Part shown: positions 16,735 through 27,899 of the stretch, piece by piece | Layout: every line of letters begins with the position of its first letter | How positions within the stretch are numbered: the first letter of the stretch is position 1 | Source of the DNA: Branchiostoma floridae | Lineage: Eukaryota; Chordata; Leptocardii; Amphioxiformes; Branchiostomatidae | DNA length: 64,000 bases | Direction of reading: 5' to 3' | Assembly (NCBI RefSeq): GCF_000003815.2 | Contig: NC_049981.1 | Location: forward strand, 9,995,482 to 10,059,481 | Made by a program: the position numbers and the translations under genes | Notes under the pieces: generated by a model | What the model saw: only the letters and a program-made list of their open reading frames with translations | What the model was told of the DNA's origin: nothing | Database searches by the model: none

Positions 16735-18204
16735 ATGCGATCCACGTCACTGATTCGGCGCTTTTTGGTGATGGTCCCGATATGTCTGGCCACCATTTTC
16801 GTGTTTTATTTCACAAATGCCCTGATGGATAGTAGCAGGGATTCTAGGGATTTCGAACATAAATGTGACTGTAGCAAACATGATATTCCAAGCAAACAAG
16901 ATGGCCACCGTGAGATACAAGATATCCCTAACAAACAAGATATCCCTAACAGACAAGATGTCCCTAAAATCCAAGATATTCCCAAGAAACAAGTTGATCT
17001 ACCTAACGCAGGTAATAACCCGAACGTTGATAAGATCCCTGAGGTTCCCGAACAGACAGATCCAGCGTGTGCCCCCGAACCCAAGGACAACCCGAACGTC
17101 AACCCCCTCTCAAAGTTCTACTCAGTATGGTACGACCCACCTACCCAAGTCGCCAAGCGAGACAAGGTGACGATTGTCATCTGGACAGAGCTGTGGGACA
17201 ACCAGATGAGGAAGGTTCTACCAAAGGGAAAGGGTGCAAAATGCCTCAGTATGCCGAACTGTATCTTTTCCAAGTTTCGGAACGAAATTGAAGAAGCTGA
17301 CGCCGTTCTCTTTGAAGTCAGCAACTTGCAGAAGAACTACAACGCGTCAGTGTTGCCGAAATTTCGTCACCCTCGCCAGCATTGGGTATGGTACCACACA
17401 GAGTGCCCGGGGTTCCCGTCTATAAACTTTGAGACGTACAGGAGTGTTTTTAACTGGACCATCACCTACAGAGCAGACTCCGACTCGTCTGGTGCGTGGG
17501 GATCTCTACACAGAACCTACCAGAGGCTCAAAGTCGAAGGAGTCGATCCCAACAAGGACTACACAAAGGGAAAGAGGAAGCTAGCAGTTTGGTTCATCAG
17601 TAAGTGCAACACTCAAGCCAATCGCGTCGCTTACGCTACTGAACTGGTCAAGCACATGCACGTGGATGTCTTCGGAAGATGTGGAAAGACTGTCTGCGCC
17701 AAGTGGAACGTTACCTGCATGCCTGACATCATTACACAGTACAAGTTCTACCTCGCCTTCGAGAACATGAAGTGTAAGGAATACCTCACCGAGAAGTTCT
17801 GGAGGAACGCCCTGGCAAACGACGTCATTCCAGTCGTTCTAGGAGCCAACAGATCCGACTACGAGAGGCTGGCACCACCGCACTCCTACATCCACGTGGA
17901 CGACTTCAAGTCACCCAAGGAACTCGCAAACTACTTAATGTTACTTGATAAAGATAAGGACCAATATAACGCATACTTTAAGTGGAAGACCCACCCACCT
18001 AAGGACATACCTTTAGAGGAAGGTATGTGGTGTAATATGTGTAGGGAGCTTCTGAATAGGTGTCCGACTAAGAGGAAACTTTACACGAATTTGAGGGGTT
18101 GGTTCGAAGGCGAGAACAAGTCGATGTGCGATCCGATGGAAGATGTGAAATTTCAGGAGCTACAGTTTGAGAACGATCGCTTCAAAGTTGCTTCATATGC
18201 ATGA
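16735..18204 (+). CDS. Alpha-1,3-fucosyltransferase (glycosyltransferase family 10), type II Golgi membrane protein
   Basis: Single coding exon, 489 residues from the ATG at 16735; the frame is open 5' of this Met but has no earlier ATG. Seen: short basic tail MRSTSLIRR, one signal-anchor segment FLVMVPICLATIFVFYF (residues 10-26), and a stem with about six degenerate IPNKQD-like hexapeptides (residues about 50-85). The catalytic domain carries the GT10 blocks HWVWYHTECPG, FNWTITYRADSD, the donor-site block AFENMKCKEYLTEKFWRNAL followed by NDVIPVVLG, and a C-terminal CNMC pair. Several N-glycosylation sequons are present. It would transfer L-fucose from GDP-fucose to N-acetylglucosamine-containing glycans in the Golgi. 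Acceptor specificity cannot be read, and orthology to a particular FUT is unclear because invertebrate GT10 genes expanded independently. A 5' splice acceptor (TTTTTTCAG) lies near 16599, so an upstream 5' UTR exon is likely. Confidence 0.93.
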   Translation: MRSTSLIRRFLVMVPICLATIFVFYFTNALMDSSRDSRDFEHKCDCSKHDIPSKQDGHREIQDIPNKQDIPNRQDVPKIQDIPKKQVDLPNAGNNPNVDKIPEVPEQTDPACAPEPKDNPNVNPLSKFYSVWYDPPTQVAKRDKVTIVIWTELWDNQMRKVLPKGKGAKCLSMPNCIFSKFRNEIEEADAVLFEVSNLQKNYNASVLPKFRHPRQHWVWYHTECPGFPSINFETYRSVFNWTITYRADSDSSGAWGSLHRTYQRLKVEGVDPNKDYTKGKRKLAVWFISKCNTQANRVAYATELVKHMHVDVFGRCGKTVCAKWNVTCMPDIITQYKFYLAFENMKCKEYLTEKFWRNALANDVIPVVLGANRSDYERLAPPHSYIHVDDFKSPKELANYLMLLDKDKDQYNAYFKWKTHPPKDIPLEEGMWCNMCRELLNRCPTKRKLYTNLRGWFEGENKSMCDPMEDVKFQELQFENDRFKVASYA

Positions 18205-18705
18205 GCATTCAACATAGTACCGCACTTTCTCATTGCTGTTTTTTTTCATAAGCTATATTTTATCCACATGTTTTCTACCTCCACGATGTACGTCATGATT
18301 CATTTGACGTAAAAAGTGCAAAAAGTCAAAGTGAGTCTTTTCTGTACTTTTAACGCACAGAACACATCAGTCGATTTAGTGAATTATCATTGTTTATTAA
18401 TTTTCTATATTTAAAAGTAGTTTTTCCTTTATATATACGTAACAATAACTTGAAATGTAAACCAGTGAATTTGGCCTTTAGATTAGTTATGCTACAAGTG
18501 AGAATTTGAACCTGTACATATTTGAAGCTAGTTTTTGTTAGAAACGAGAATCTGTACATATATTTAGTACAATAAGGGTCTTTCGTCAATTTCTTTTATT
18601 TGATCCAATGGATATGTAAATTTGGCACTTTGATTCAGCTGGTATTTTCATTATACAGTATCTTTAGTCCCTAGATCGACAGCTTGTTGGATTTTCATTA
18701 GGTTG

Positions 18706-18711
18706 AATAAA
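18706..18711 (+). other. Polyadenylation signal of the fucosyltransferase gene
   Basis: AATAAA about 500 bases after the stop codon, the first canonical signal downstream. Confidence 0.5.
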
Positions 18712-18950
18712 AAAAATCATAATTCAATCTGTGCATTTGTCTTGTTTTCATGAGTTTCAGATAAAACAAAAAAGATGTAGAAAACTTTGTCTATAACATG
18801 TTTTTCAAACACAACATCGATCATGATTTTTATTCATAATAGGCTTTAAAAATAAATCTGGTCTGAAGTAAGACTGCAAACATAAACCTGCCCCTCCCCC
18901 ACGACACAAAACACGATCAAATTATGCAAGGGCCTTAAACTAATTCTTTA

Positions 18951-21900
18951 TGTCCTTGAACAATTTACAAGTCGTGTACGTGGTGGAAATTTATATATTT
19001 CAAATTAACAACTTCAACAATAAAGTATACAGAGTTCAATATCATCTACAGGCCCTTTAAAACAAAACATTTTGAGGCGTCAATATTGTCTGCACGCAAT
19101 GTTTACATTTGGCGTCTGTGGAGTGACCTTTGTGATATAACATAACACGTGATACTAACTTGTTCAACTGGTCAATTAAATGTCATTGTAAACCTCCGTA
19201 CAGAGAAGGATCGACTTCGACTCCATCGTGTCACGCGCTTGTCTGTTTTCAGATGACCTTTGACCGATGTTAGCTTGCTGTAACTTGTTCAACTGGTTGA
19301 GCAAAGTGTCATGAATAGATCAAGGATCTAACTATGTGTGAGTAAAGTGGGGGAGGATCGACTTAGATTCCATCGTTTTTACACGATCTCCGGCCGTCTG
19401 CACTTAAAAAATCCACGCCACGAAATAAATATCAAACTTTAAAACGATGATATTGTCAACTCTCTCTTATCCTCTACTCTTTCTGTTGCTGTGACTTTAT
19501 CTAATTAAAAGAAACATATGCATGTACATAGTACATGATTTGTCAATACTCCAAAATAACGTTAATAATCATCTTTCATAACATACACCTAGAGCTAAAT
19601 AATAGTCCAACCAACATGCTTGATTCCATAGCAAAATAAGTTAAGTGACAAGATAGAACATAACGTTATACATGTATATAAATCAGGGTGGTCGCCATTT
19701 TGTTTTTGGGTATGTGACCTCGGTTCCATCAAGCAGCCTCTGTGAATTGTTAAATCGAATTACACGCGCATGATCACTCACAAAATCATTCTCTTGATGT
19801 TTTATCATATTTTTTTATCCAACGCGATTCCTGTAATTTTACACTTGATGAGGTTGTTATAATGTCTGCTTATCAATATTTTGTTGTATGAATCCTTCAA
19901 TGCTTGCACCTTATGTTTGTATCATTAATCATAAGTTCATTGACGTTTCACCTATAGGATCGAGAGGCCCTGACTGCTTGTTTAACGAGGCGTGCGTATG
20001 AAATTATGGCAGGTTATCTTGCATGCATAACTGAATAATTGTGCAGCCATTTGAGGCAAGGGCTGACGTCATGAAAGATTTAGAGAAGTGGGGGAGGATC
20101 GACTTCGATTCCATCGTTTTCACACGATCTTAGATAACCTTCAATAAAAAATTACTTCATTGTTGCCTGTTCTTTTGGGGTTAATCTTTTAGGTAACGTA
20201 ATGCTTATTACAGTACTTGCGATCTAAAACGCTACTGCAATTGAAATAATTATCAGACATCTGAATTTAATACTTGAAGTAAGGGTATGGAAAGATAGAA
20301 GTGTATTGAACTATGTCCTTGAACAATTTACAAGTCGTTAATGTTTTATGGGAAAATCTGCATATATAAACTTGCCACGTAACGTTATCTGTTAACAATA
20401 AAATATACAGAGTACAGAGTCACTTACAATTCTTTATATATAAAACATTGCTTTTGAGACGTCAATATTGCCTGCGTGCAATGTTTACTTTTAAGCGCCT
20501 GTGTAGTGACCCTTGACCTATGACATGTGATACTAACTTGCTCAACTGGTCAACCTATGGTCAATTAAATGTCATTGTAAACCTCCGTACAGAGAAGGAT
20601 TGACTTCGACTCCATCGTGTCACACGCTTGTCTGTTTTCAGATGACCTTTGACCGATGTGAGCTGCTGTAAGTTGTTCAACTGGTTGAGCAAATTAAGTG
20701 CCATGAATAGATCAAGGATCTACTTAACCATGTGTGAGTAAAGGGGGGAGGATCGACTTTTTTCCATCGTTTTTACACGATCTCAAAGCGTCTGCACTTT
20801 TTGAAAATCCACGCCACGAGATAAACATCATTGACAAACTTTGAGAGGATGATATTGTCAACTCTCTCTTATCCTCTACTCTTTCTGTTGATATGACTTT
20901 ATTTAATCATAAGAAACCTACGTACATGATTTGTCAGTATTCCAGACATAACGTAAGAATTACCTTTCATAACGTACACCAGTGCAAATAATGACCAAGC
21001 CACTATGCTTGATTCCATGGCCAAATAGGTTAAGTGACAGGATAGAACATATCATGATTTAGGGTGGCCATTTTGTTTTTAAGGCTTAGCCTTGGTTTTA
21101 TCAAGCAGCTTCTGTGCATTGTTAAAGCGAATCACACGCGCATGACCGCTCACAAAATCTTACTCTTGATTTCGTTCAATCCAACGTGATTCCTATAACG
21201 TCCGTGTTACGATATATTCCAGTTGATTAAACAATTATAATCTCTGGTTATAATGTCTGCTTATATCAATATTTGTATCATTAATGTTTGAACATAATGC
21301 TTGTAATCGTACGTTCATTGACGTTTGACCTATAGGATCGGGAGGCCGAGTGTTTAACTAGGCGTATATAATTATGGCAGGCTACATTACATGCGTAACT
21401 GAATAATTGTGCCGTCATTTGAGGCAAGGGCTGACGTCATGAAAGTGGGGGAGGATCGACTTCGATTCCATCGTTTTCGCACGATCTGAAAAAGTTTACC
21501 CCATAAAGAGTAATGGCTGTTCTTTTTGGATGTAAACTTTTAGGTAACGTTATGCTTATTACATTTCTTGTGATCTAAAATGCTACTGAAGTTGAAACAA
21601 ATACAAAATGTCTTGATTGAATACCTTAAGTATTAAAGAGTATGGAAGATACATGTACTAGCATATTGAACTATGTCTTTGAAAAATGAAAAGTCGTTTA
21701 TGTGGTCGAAATTTGTAGATTTCAATTTGCAACGTATCTGTTAACAATATCCTATATCAATTTCATTGCCACAATCCCTTTAAAACAAAACATTGCCTGC
21801 ACGCAATATTTACTTTTAGACGTCTGTGGAATGACCTTTGACCTATGACACGTGATCCTAACTTGTTCAATTGGTCAGGTACATGTCATTGTAAACCTTT

Positions 21901-23450
21901 GTATAAAGAATGACTGACTTCGATTGCATCGTGTCACACTGTTGTCTGTTTTCAGTCGCTGCCAGTCTATAATTATGTTGTTTGTGCAATACAATTGACT
22001 TGACTTGTTAGATGACCTTTGACCGATGTGAGTTCGCTGCAACTTGTTCAACTGGTCGAGCAAAGCGCCATGAAAAGGATCGACTTAGATTCCATCGTTT
22101 TTACACGATCTCAGACTGTGTGCACTTAAAAAGTCCACACCACGAAATAAACACTAAAATCAAACTTTTGAGACGATGATATTGTCAATTCTCTCTATCT
22201 CTCTTATCCTCTCCTCTTTCTGTTGTTATTGACTTTATTTAAATATAAAAGACCTACGTACATGATTTGTCAGTATTTCAGATGAATTGGCCCAACCACC
22301 ATGCTTGATTCTATGGCAAAGTATTAGTTAATTGACAGGATATGATTAGGACGGTCATTTTGTTTTTAGGAATGACCTCGGCTTCACCAAGCAGCTTCTG
22401 TGCATCGAATTACACGTGCATGACCGCTCACAAATCTTGTTCTTGATTTCATTAAATCCAACGCGTTTCCCATAACATCATTGCTATAATATATTGTAGT
22501 TGATTAAACAATCATAATGTCTGCTTATCAATATTTTGTATCCTTAAATGTTTGAACATAATGTTTGTTATCATAAGTTGGTTGCCGCTTGACCTATTAC
22601 ATCGAGAGTCCCTAGCTGCTGGACAATATGTTTAACTAGGCGTATGTAATGATGGCAGAAAACATTGCATGCGTAACTGAATAATTGCGCGGTCATTAGA
22701 GGCAAGGGCTGACGTCATGAAAGAGTTAGACAAGTGGGGGAGGATCGACTTCGATTCCATCGTTTTCACACGCGGTCTCAGATCACCTTCGCTACAAAAA
22801 AGTTTACCCCATGATTGAAGATTAATGCCCGTCATTTTGTGATACAATGTTTGCTTATTCCGCAACTTGCGATTTAAAATGCAACGGCAGTTGAAATAAA
22901 TATCAAACATTAAAAACCTAAAGTAAGTGTATGGGAAGATAATTGAATGTGTGATTTCTTTCTCTTTCTCTCTCTCTCTCTTTCTTCTCTCTTTACTTCT
23001 GACTATCTGTCTGTTGTTGTATCTTAAATCGACCTTGAGAAGTCAGAGAATGCTACATTCCGTTGCCAAACAAGTTAAGTGACAGAAAAGATAAGCGAAT
23101 GAAAAGAGTTGCCGCCATTTTGTTTTCAAGAATGACCTTGGTTTCATCTCCTGCGTACTGTTGAATCGAAGTAACGCGTGCTTGATCACTCACAAAATCT
23201 TTCTGTTGCTTTGATTATATCCAACATTACCTATGACATAGCCATGATAATCATAATTTCTACTTATCAACATTTGTCGTGGTGATCCTAAAATGTTTTT
23301 ACACAATGTTCACTATCACAAGTTCATTGACATTTAACCTTACGGGAGGCCCTGACCGCTTGTTTAACCAGGCATCAGTAATTACAAAACAGGCTACCTT
23401 GTACGTAAGTAAGTAATTGCGCGGTAATTCGAGGCCAGGATTGACGACAA
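18951..23450. repeat. Non-coding 1.36-kb tandem repeat, three full units plus a partial one
   Basis: Equivalent points TGTCCTTGAACAATTTACAA-like lie at 18951, 20314 and 21674, giving periods of about 1363 and 1360. A fourth, decayed part runs from about 22960 to 23450. Units share many blocks in order: TGTCATTGTAAACC, GATGACCTTTGACCGATGT, TTGTTCAACTGGT, CTCTCTTATCCTCT, GGTTAAGTGACA-like, CACGCGCATGA and GAGGCAAGGGCTGACGTCATGAA. Each unit holds three copies of the hairpin motif GATCGACTTCGATTCCATCG or variants: 19209, 19352 and 20096; 20599, 20747 and 21455; 21911, 22078 and 22744 (approximate starts). No ORF is conserved between units. Confidence 0.85.
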
Positions 23451-24879
23451 TTGTGTCGTATTCTACATTCTTTTTGCCATTTAAGAAACAGATAACATCT
23501 TAGAAGCTTGTCTACAGCTATGTTTAATACTGTGCTGCCGATAAACATCCTATAATAGACACTGCAAATGTTTTACACGCTATTTACAATCACATTCATG
23601 CATGGTCTTTAACTAAGATCTAAAAGTTGCCACGTACTTTAGTCAATATGACAATTAATCAGCCTTAAATTTTAAGCTTTGCTACTATGTACGTAGATGT
23701 CATAAAAATCCTAACAAAATACGATTTTAGCATTGTCAGATGAGATATTCTTGTGACTATGTTGGTAAGATCCTCAACACATAATTATGAAAATGTCTAT
23801 TCACGCGATATTCAGTGAGAATATTGACTAAGGACCCTTGTCGACATATCTCTTAGTTATAAGTGTGGTTAATTTTACAAGTATGGCTTCCCTGTTACAT
23901 CTATGTCGGGTGCGGTTGATACACTCTGACAATACACCGACCTCAAACGGACTGTTCCATTAAAATAACATTACACAATACAATACGGAACGATGAGTTC
24001 CCATATTTTTGGGGAAATGGCAAATTTGACACTGCTTAAAGATAACCTAAAGGCTGTAATTTTCAGTCCTAGCTACGTCATAAGATAGACAAAGCGTTCG
24101 TCATTCTTGCACCATTTATGCATTTCATTCGTCACTCGCACATTTCATTCGTCATGCGCATATTTCTTTCGTTATTTACGTTTATTGGTCGCCTTTTAAG
24201 GATTTATTGACGTATGGAAGACAAAGTGTATGACGTCATTTCCGCTCGTCATACTATTGAGCGAACAGTGATGGATCAAACTATTAGTATTATAACTACT
24301 TCAAACGAATTCCATTGACAAAGAGGTGCCTTTTGGAAAATGTGTACGTCTTGTTTTCGTTCGAAGAATAGTTTTACAGCATTGATAATTCTTTAAGCCA
24401 GGAGGTACATAAATCCAGCTTTGTTCAATAAATGATCTCCATTCAGTGAAAAGATGCCTACTGGTGGATACATTTGGTACGTTAATTGCAAATAAAGATA
24501 ACCTTAAGGCTATCTGTATGGTAATTTGCGATGACAGTATGACGGTAGCAGGCTACGTGAAACGATCTCGAATTGAGGTCACTCTTTTGTCCAACGACGC
24601 AACCAAGTTGTCGGACTGGTTGAACAAGTATCTAGCCACTCCCCACATGTCAAAGGACAAAGCGCAGACTATGACATGAAAAACTATCCAATAGGGGGAG
24701 GCCAACCACACCAAACCGCGAGGTAGGAGCTACCTCATTGGTTGAGTGTCTGTTAATTACTTATCAGGACGTGTTAAATGCTGTCACTGAGTAGTACCAT
24801 TGCGACTGGAAAAGTTCTACACTTCGACAGAGTGACTTCAGACCACAGATCTCAGCCTTCGATTCTCAATTCTTCAACT
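23451..24879. other. Intergenic and presumed 5' UTR region upstream of the SDR gene
   Basis: No recognisable gene. Short CATTTCATTCGTCA-like words repeat at 24118-24175. An open frame at 24446-24679 (77 codons) has no family resemblance that I recognise and no neighbouring splice pattern, so I do not call it. The last 100 bases before 24880 are inferred to be the 5' UTR of the downstream gene. Confidence 0.45.
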
Positions 24880-27306
24880 ATGGACAGGTAAGATGATCTA
24901 ATTACGATTCTCTTGGCTTATGAAATGATATACATGTAATGTATGTGGAATGGTGGGCTATGTGTTACGAAAGCAAGAAGCCGTGATCACGAATACTGCT
25001 ATCTACATGTATATTAACCTAAGATTGCGATGTTCGTAAATTCCTTAATCGCAAAAGTTTCGTATCGGTACGCATTGGCACCAAATGCAGTAAGGGCACT
25101 TTCATGGGGTTATAGTTTTGAACAACGCCTATAGTTTTAAACTGTATAGCACTTAAGTCTCGTGTACTAGCAAAGCCGGTGTGTAACGCCGAAAGGCACT
25201 GCTAAGTTGTGTACTGATAAAACAGTATAGATAAAGGTTTGAATAGAAGTTTTCATCATAAAAGCGGCTTAAAATGCACCAGAAATAGTGTTGTAATAAG
25301 TAGTCTATCGGGGACAAGCTCGAAAAATAAAGAATTGCATTTGTGCCATATTTTATCACGGACGTTATATAACGCCCTGGTTGTATGTAGTCTGTTTGCA
25401 TGACTTGAGTCATACGGTGGATCAACAACTTGGAAAAAATGCAGTGGATCTCAGATTTCAATCACGTTTTCAAGTTAAAGAAGATCATCACGGAAAAAAT
25501 GAAAATAGAAACAACATATTTTCGCGGCAAGAGTATGTTAATCAAAATACTGTAAAACGTGATTTTTTGCGCTGGTTCTATTTTCACGGTTTCCGCTTCA
25601 CCGTATCTGGCTGTAGCACTGCGTCGCGAATTAAAAACTTCCGTGCTTCAGAATTAAATAACCACGAACATAAGGCCATTTACGGCACTACTATTTACAT
25701 GTGCACTAAATTTATTGTGTTTCGTGTCCTCAGCTTTACAGATATCACTCCTGAGAATGGCCAGCACGTGTTGGTGACCGGCGGGGCAGGGTACGTCGGC
25801 TCCACGCTCGTGCCCATCCTGCTACAGGAGGGCTACCACGTCACGGTGTTCGACATCTTCAACTTCGGGGTGTTCCCGCTGCTGCCCGTGGCCGGCCACC
25901 CCAGACTCAGGCTCATGGAGGGGAGCATCACGGACGAAGTCAAGCTGGCGGACGCCATGGCTGATGTGGACGCCATCGTTCACCTGGCCGCCATTGTGGG
26001 ATTCCCTGCCTGCGCGGCCCACCCGGAGAAGGCCATCAAAATCAACAAGGTAAGACAACCACATTTGCTTGTCTGTGAACAATTATGTGTCAGACATTGT
26101 CAGACGTTGTCAGAGATTTTGTTGTCGGAAAATTGGACAGACAATAAGGATAGCACTTTCTCTTTTGTTGTGTTGTCCCACAGAAACAAAAAGTTAACAC
26201 TGTCAGACAAGCGATTGAGATTTTTCTGCTGATCAAACTTTGTTATATTAGAGAAAAGATCCAAAAGCTGTTGTCCAGACCATGTCAATGACAGACTTGC
26301 TACATAAGAAATCGTTTTGCTTGTCTGCGAATAGTTGCGACGTATATGTCAGATCACACAAGCCATTGAGCTGTTGATAAAACTTTGTTGACTTCCAAGA
26401 AGCTTTTGAAGGTTTTAGCCCTACGGCATGTCATTGGCAAAAACTTATACCATGCTACTGTTGTGTCTTAAATCATAAAAGGTCACAGTGAACGTTGTCC
26501 GCCTGATGAATCAACACAAGTGTATTATTTACTCGCCCACAAGTGACTGATATTTTTATGTTCTTAAAACTGTGTTGACTTGCCAAAAGCTTTTGAAAGC
26601 TGTTGCCTCAGGGCATGTCATTGACAGAAGTTACATCTCGCTATTGTGCTTTAAATTACAGGAGGGCACCGAGAACATTGTCCGCCTGCTGAAACCACAC
26701 CAGCGCATTGTGTACTCATCCACCGGGTCATGCTACGGCGCGGTGGAGGGGATCTGCACCGAGGACACGCCCATCAGCCCGCTGACGCTCTACGGGGAGA
26801 CCAAGGCAGCTGGGGAGAAGGCCGTCATGGGCGCCGGAGGAGTGGCGCTCCGCCTGGCGACAGTCTTCGGGGCCTCCCCTCGGCTGCGTCTCGACCTGCT
26901 CGTCAACGACCTGACCTACAAGGCGCTGAGCGGACACCACTTCGCGCTCTACCAAGCCTCCTTCCGCCGTACCTTCCTGCACATCAAAGACGCCGCCATG
27001 GCCTTCGCCTTCGTCCTTAGGAACTACGAAAAGATGTCCGGCCAGGCCTATAACGTTGGTTCTGAAACCATGAACCTGACAAAGGCTGAGCTGGCCAAAA
27101 AGATCCAGGAGTTCATTCCTGAGTGTGTGATCACCTTGTCAGATGAGGGTGAGGATAAGGATAAGCGAGATTATGAAGTGTCCTATGCTAAGCTCCGCTC
27201 GCTAGGCTACAATACAACCCTCACTGTGGATGATGGGATCCGCGAGCTTGTGAAGGTCATGCCCTTCCTGTCAGACAGGGAGCTCCGCACATGTTCCAAT
27301 GTTTAG
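24880..27306 (+). CDS. Extended short-chain dehydrogenase/reductase, NAD-dependent sugar epimerase/dehydratase type
   Basis: Three coding exons: 24880-24887 (ATG GAC AG, followed by GTAAGA), 25734-26049 and 26662-27306; phases agree and give 322 residues. Seen: N-terminal Rossmann motif [10 protein letters not shown], acidic residue after beta-2 (VFDIFNFG), HLAAIVG, catalytic SSTGSCYG serine and YGETK tyrosine/lysine, [18 protein letters not shown] and the YNVGSE block of nucleotide-sugar epimerases. It probably acts on a UDP-, GDP- or dTDP-hexose, but the substrate cannot be told. I recognise no close human counterpart; the sequence looks nearer to bacterial NAD-dependent epimerases than to GALE, TGDS or UXS1. 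The coding exons are clearly more GC-rich than the surrounding DNA. The 8-base first exon is inferred from phase and donor quality; the other exons are secure. Confidence 0.88.
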
Positions 27307-27877
27307 GTCTATAGCCAATATTGGGCTCGCTTCTTGGGAGCGTCGACAAAAATTGTAACCATTTGTAACACATTTGTAACACATTGTACGAGTGTACCTC
27401 ATTTTTAGTTCCCCCAGTCAGTATTAGAAAATTACATTTTTTTGTCTCCTGTGATATGGCTTGTAAAGCATTACAGTTAAAATCAATACTGATATTGATA
27501 TGTATTTTTATGTATTTGTATACGTAGCTGATTTAGAACAAAATCAAAGTTGTCGCAGTGTAGTAGGTTGGGATGGTTTCAACTATCAAGGCGAGGACAT
27601 GTAGACAATTGAAATAAACGTTTAATGTATTTTGGACATTGGAATGGAATGGATTAAATTCTAGTACATATGATTTTGTGTTATACGTGAAATCGCATGT
27701 ATTTTGGTGGTATCATCATTTGATAATTTGAACATCAATGTACGGAATTGTATCTAGATTTAGCTTGTGTAAGTAGGTAGATGTAAATACTTCATTGTGT
27801 TGGGCACTTACATAAATCTACAAATCACACAGTACTATATTGATGTATCATTATAACTTTGTATCATGTGAAAGCAA

Positions 27878-27883
27878 AATAAA
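27878..27883 (+). other. Polyadenylation signal of the SDR gene
   Basis: AATAAA about 570 bases after the stop. An earlier AATAAA near 27612 is an alternative. Confidence 0.45.
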
Positions 27884-27899
27884 GCACAAGAATCAAATT

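Noticed and set aside
24446-24679. 77-codon plus-strand frame upstream of the SDR gene
   Set aside because: No family resemblance, no matching splice pattern and no repeat in phase; probably chance.
25381-25733. N-terminal extension of the SDR open frame
   Set aside because: The frame is open by chance through AT-rich, repeat-like sequence; a good acceptor at 25733 and the ATG-containing exon at 24880 give a family-like start.
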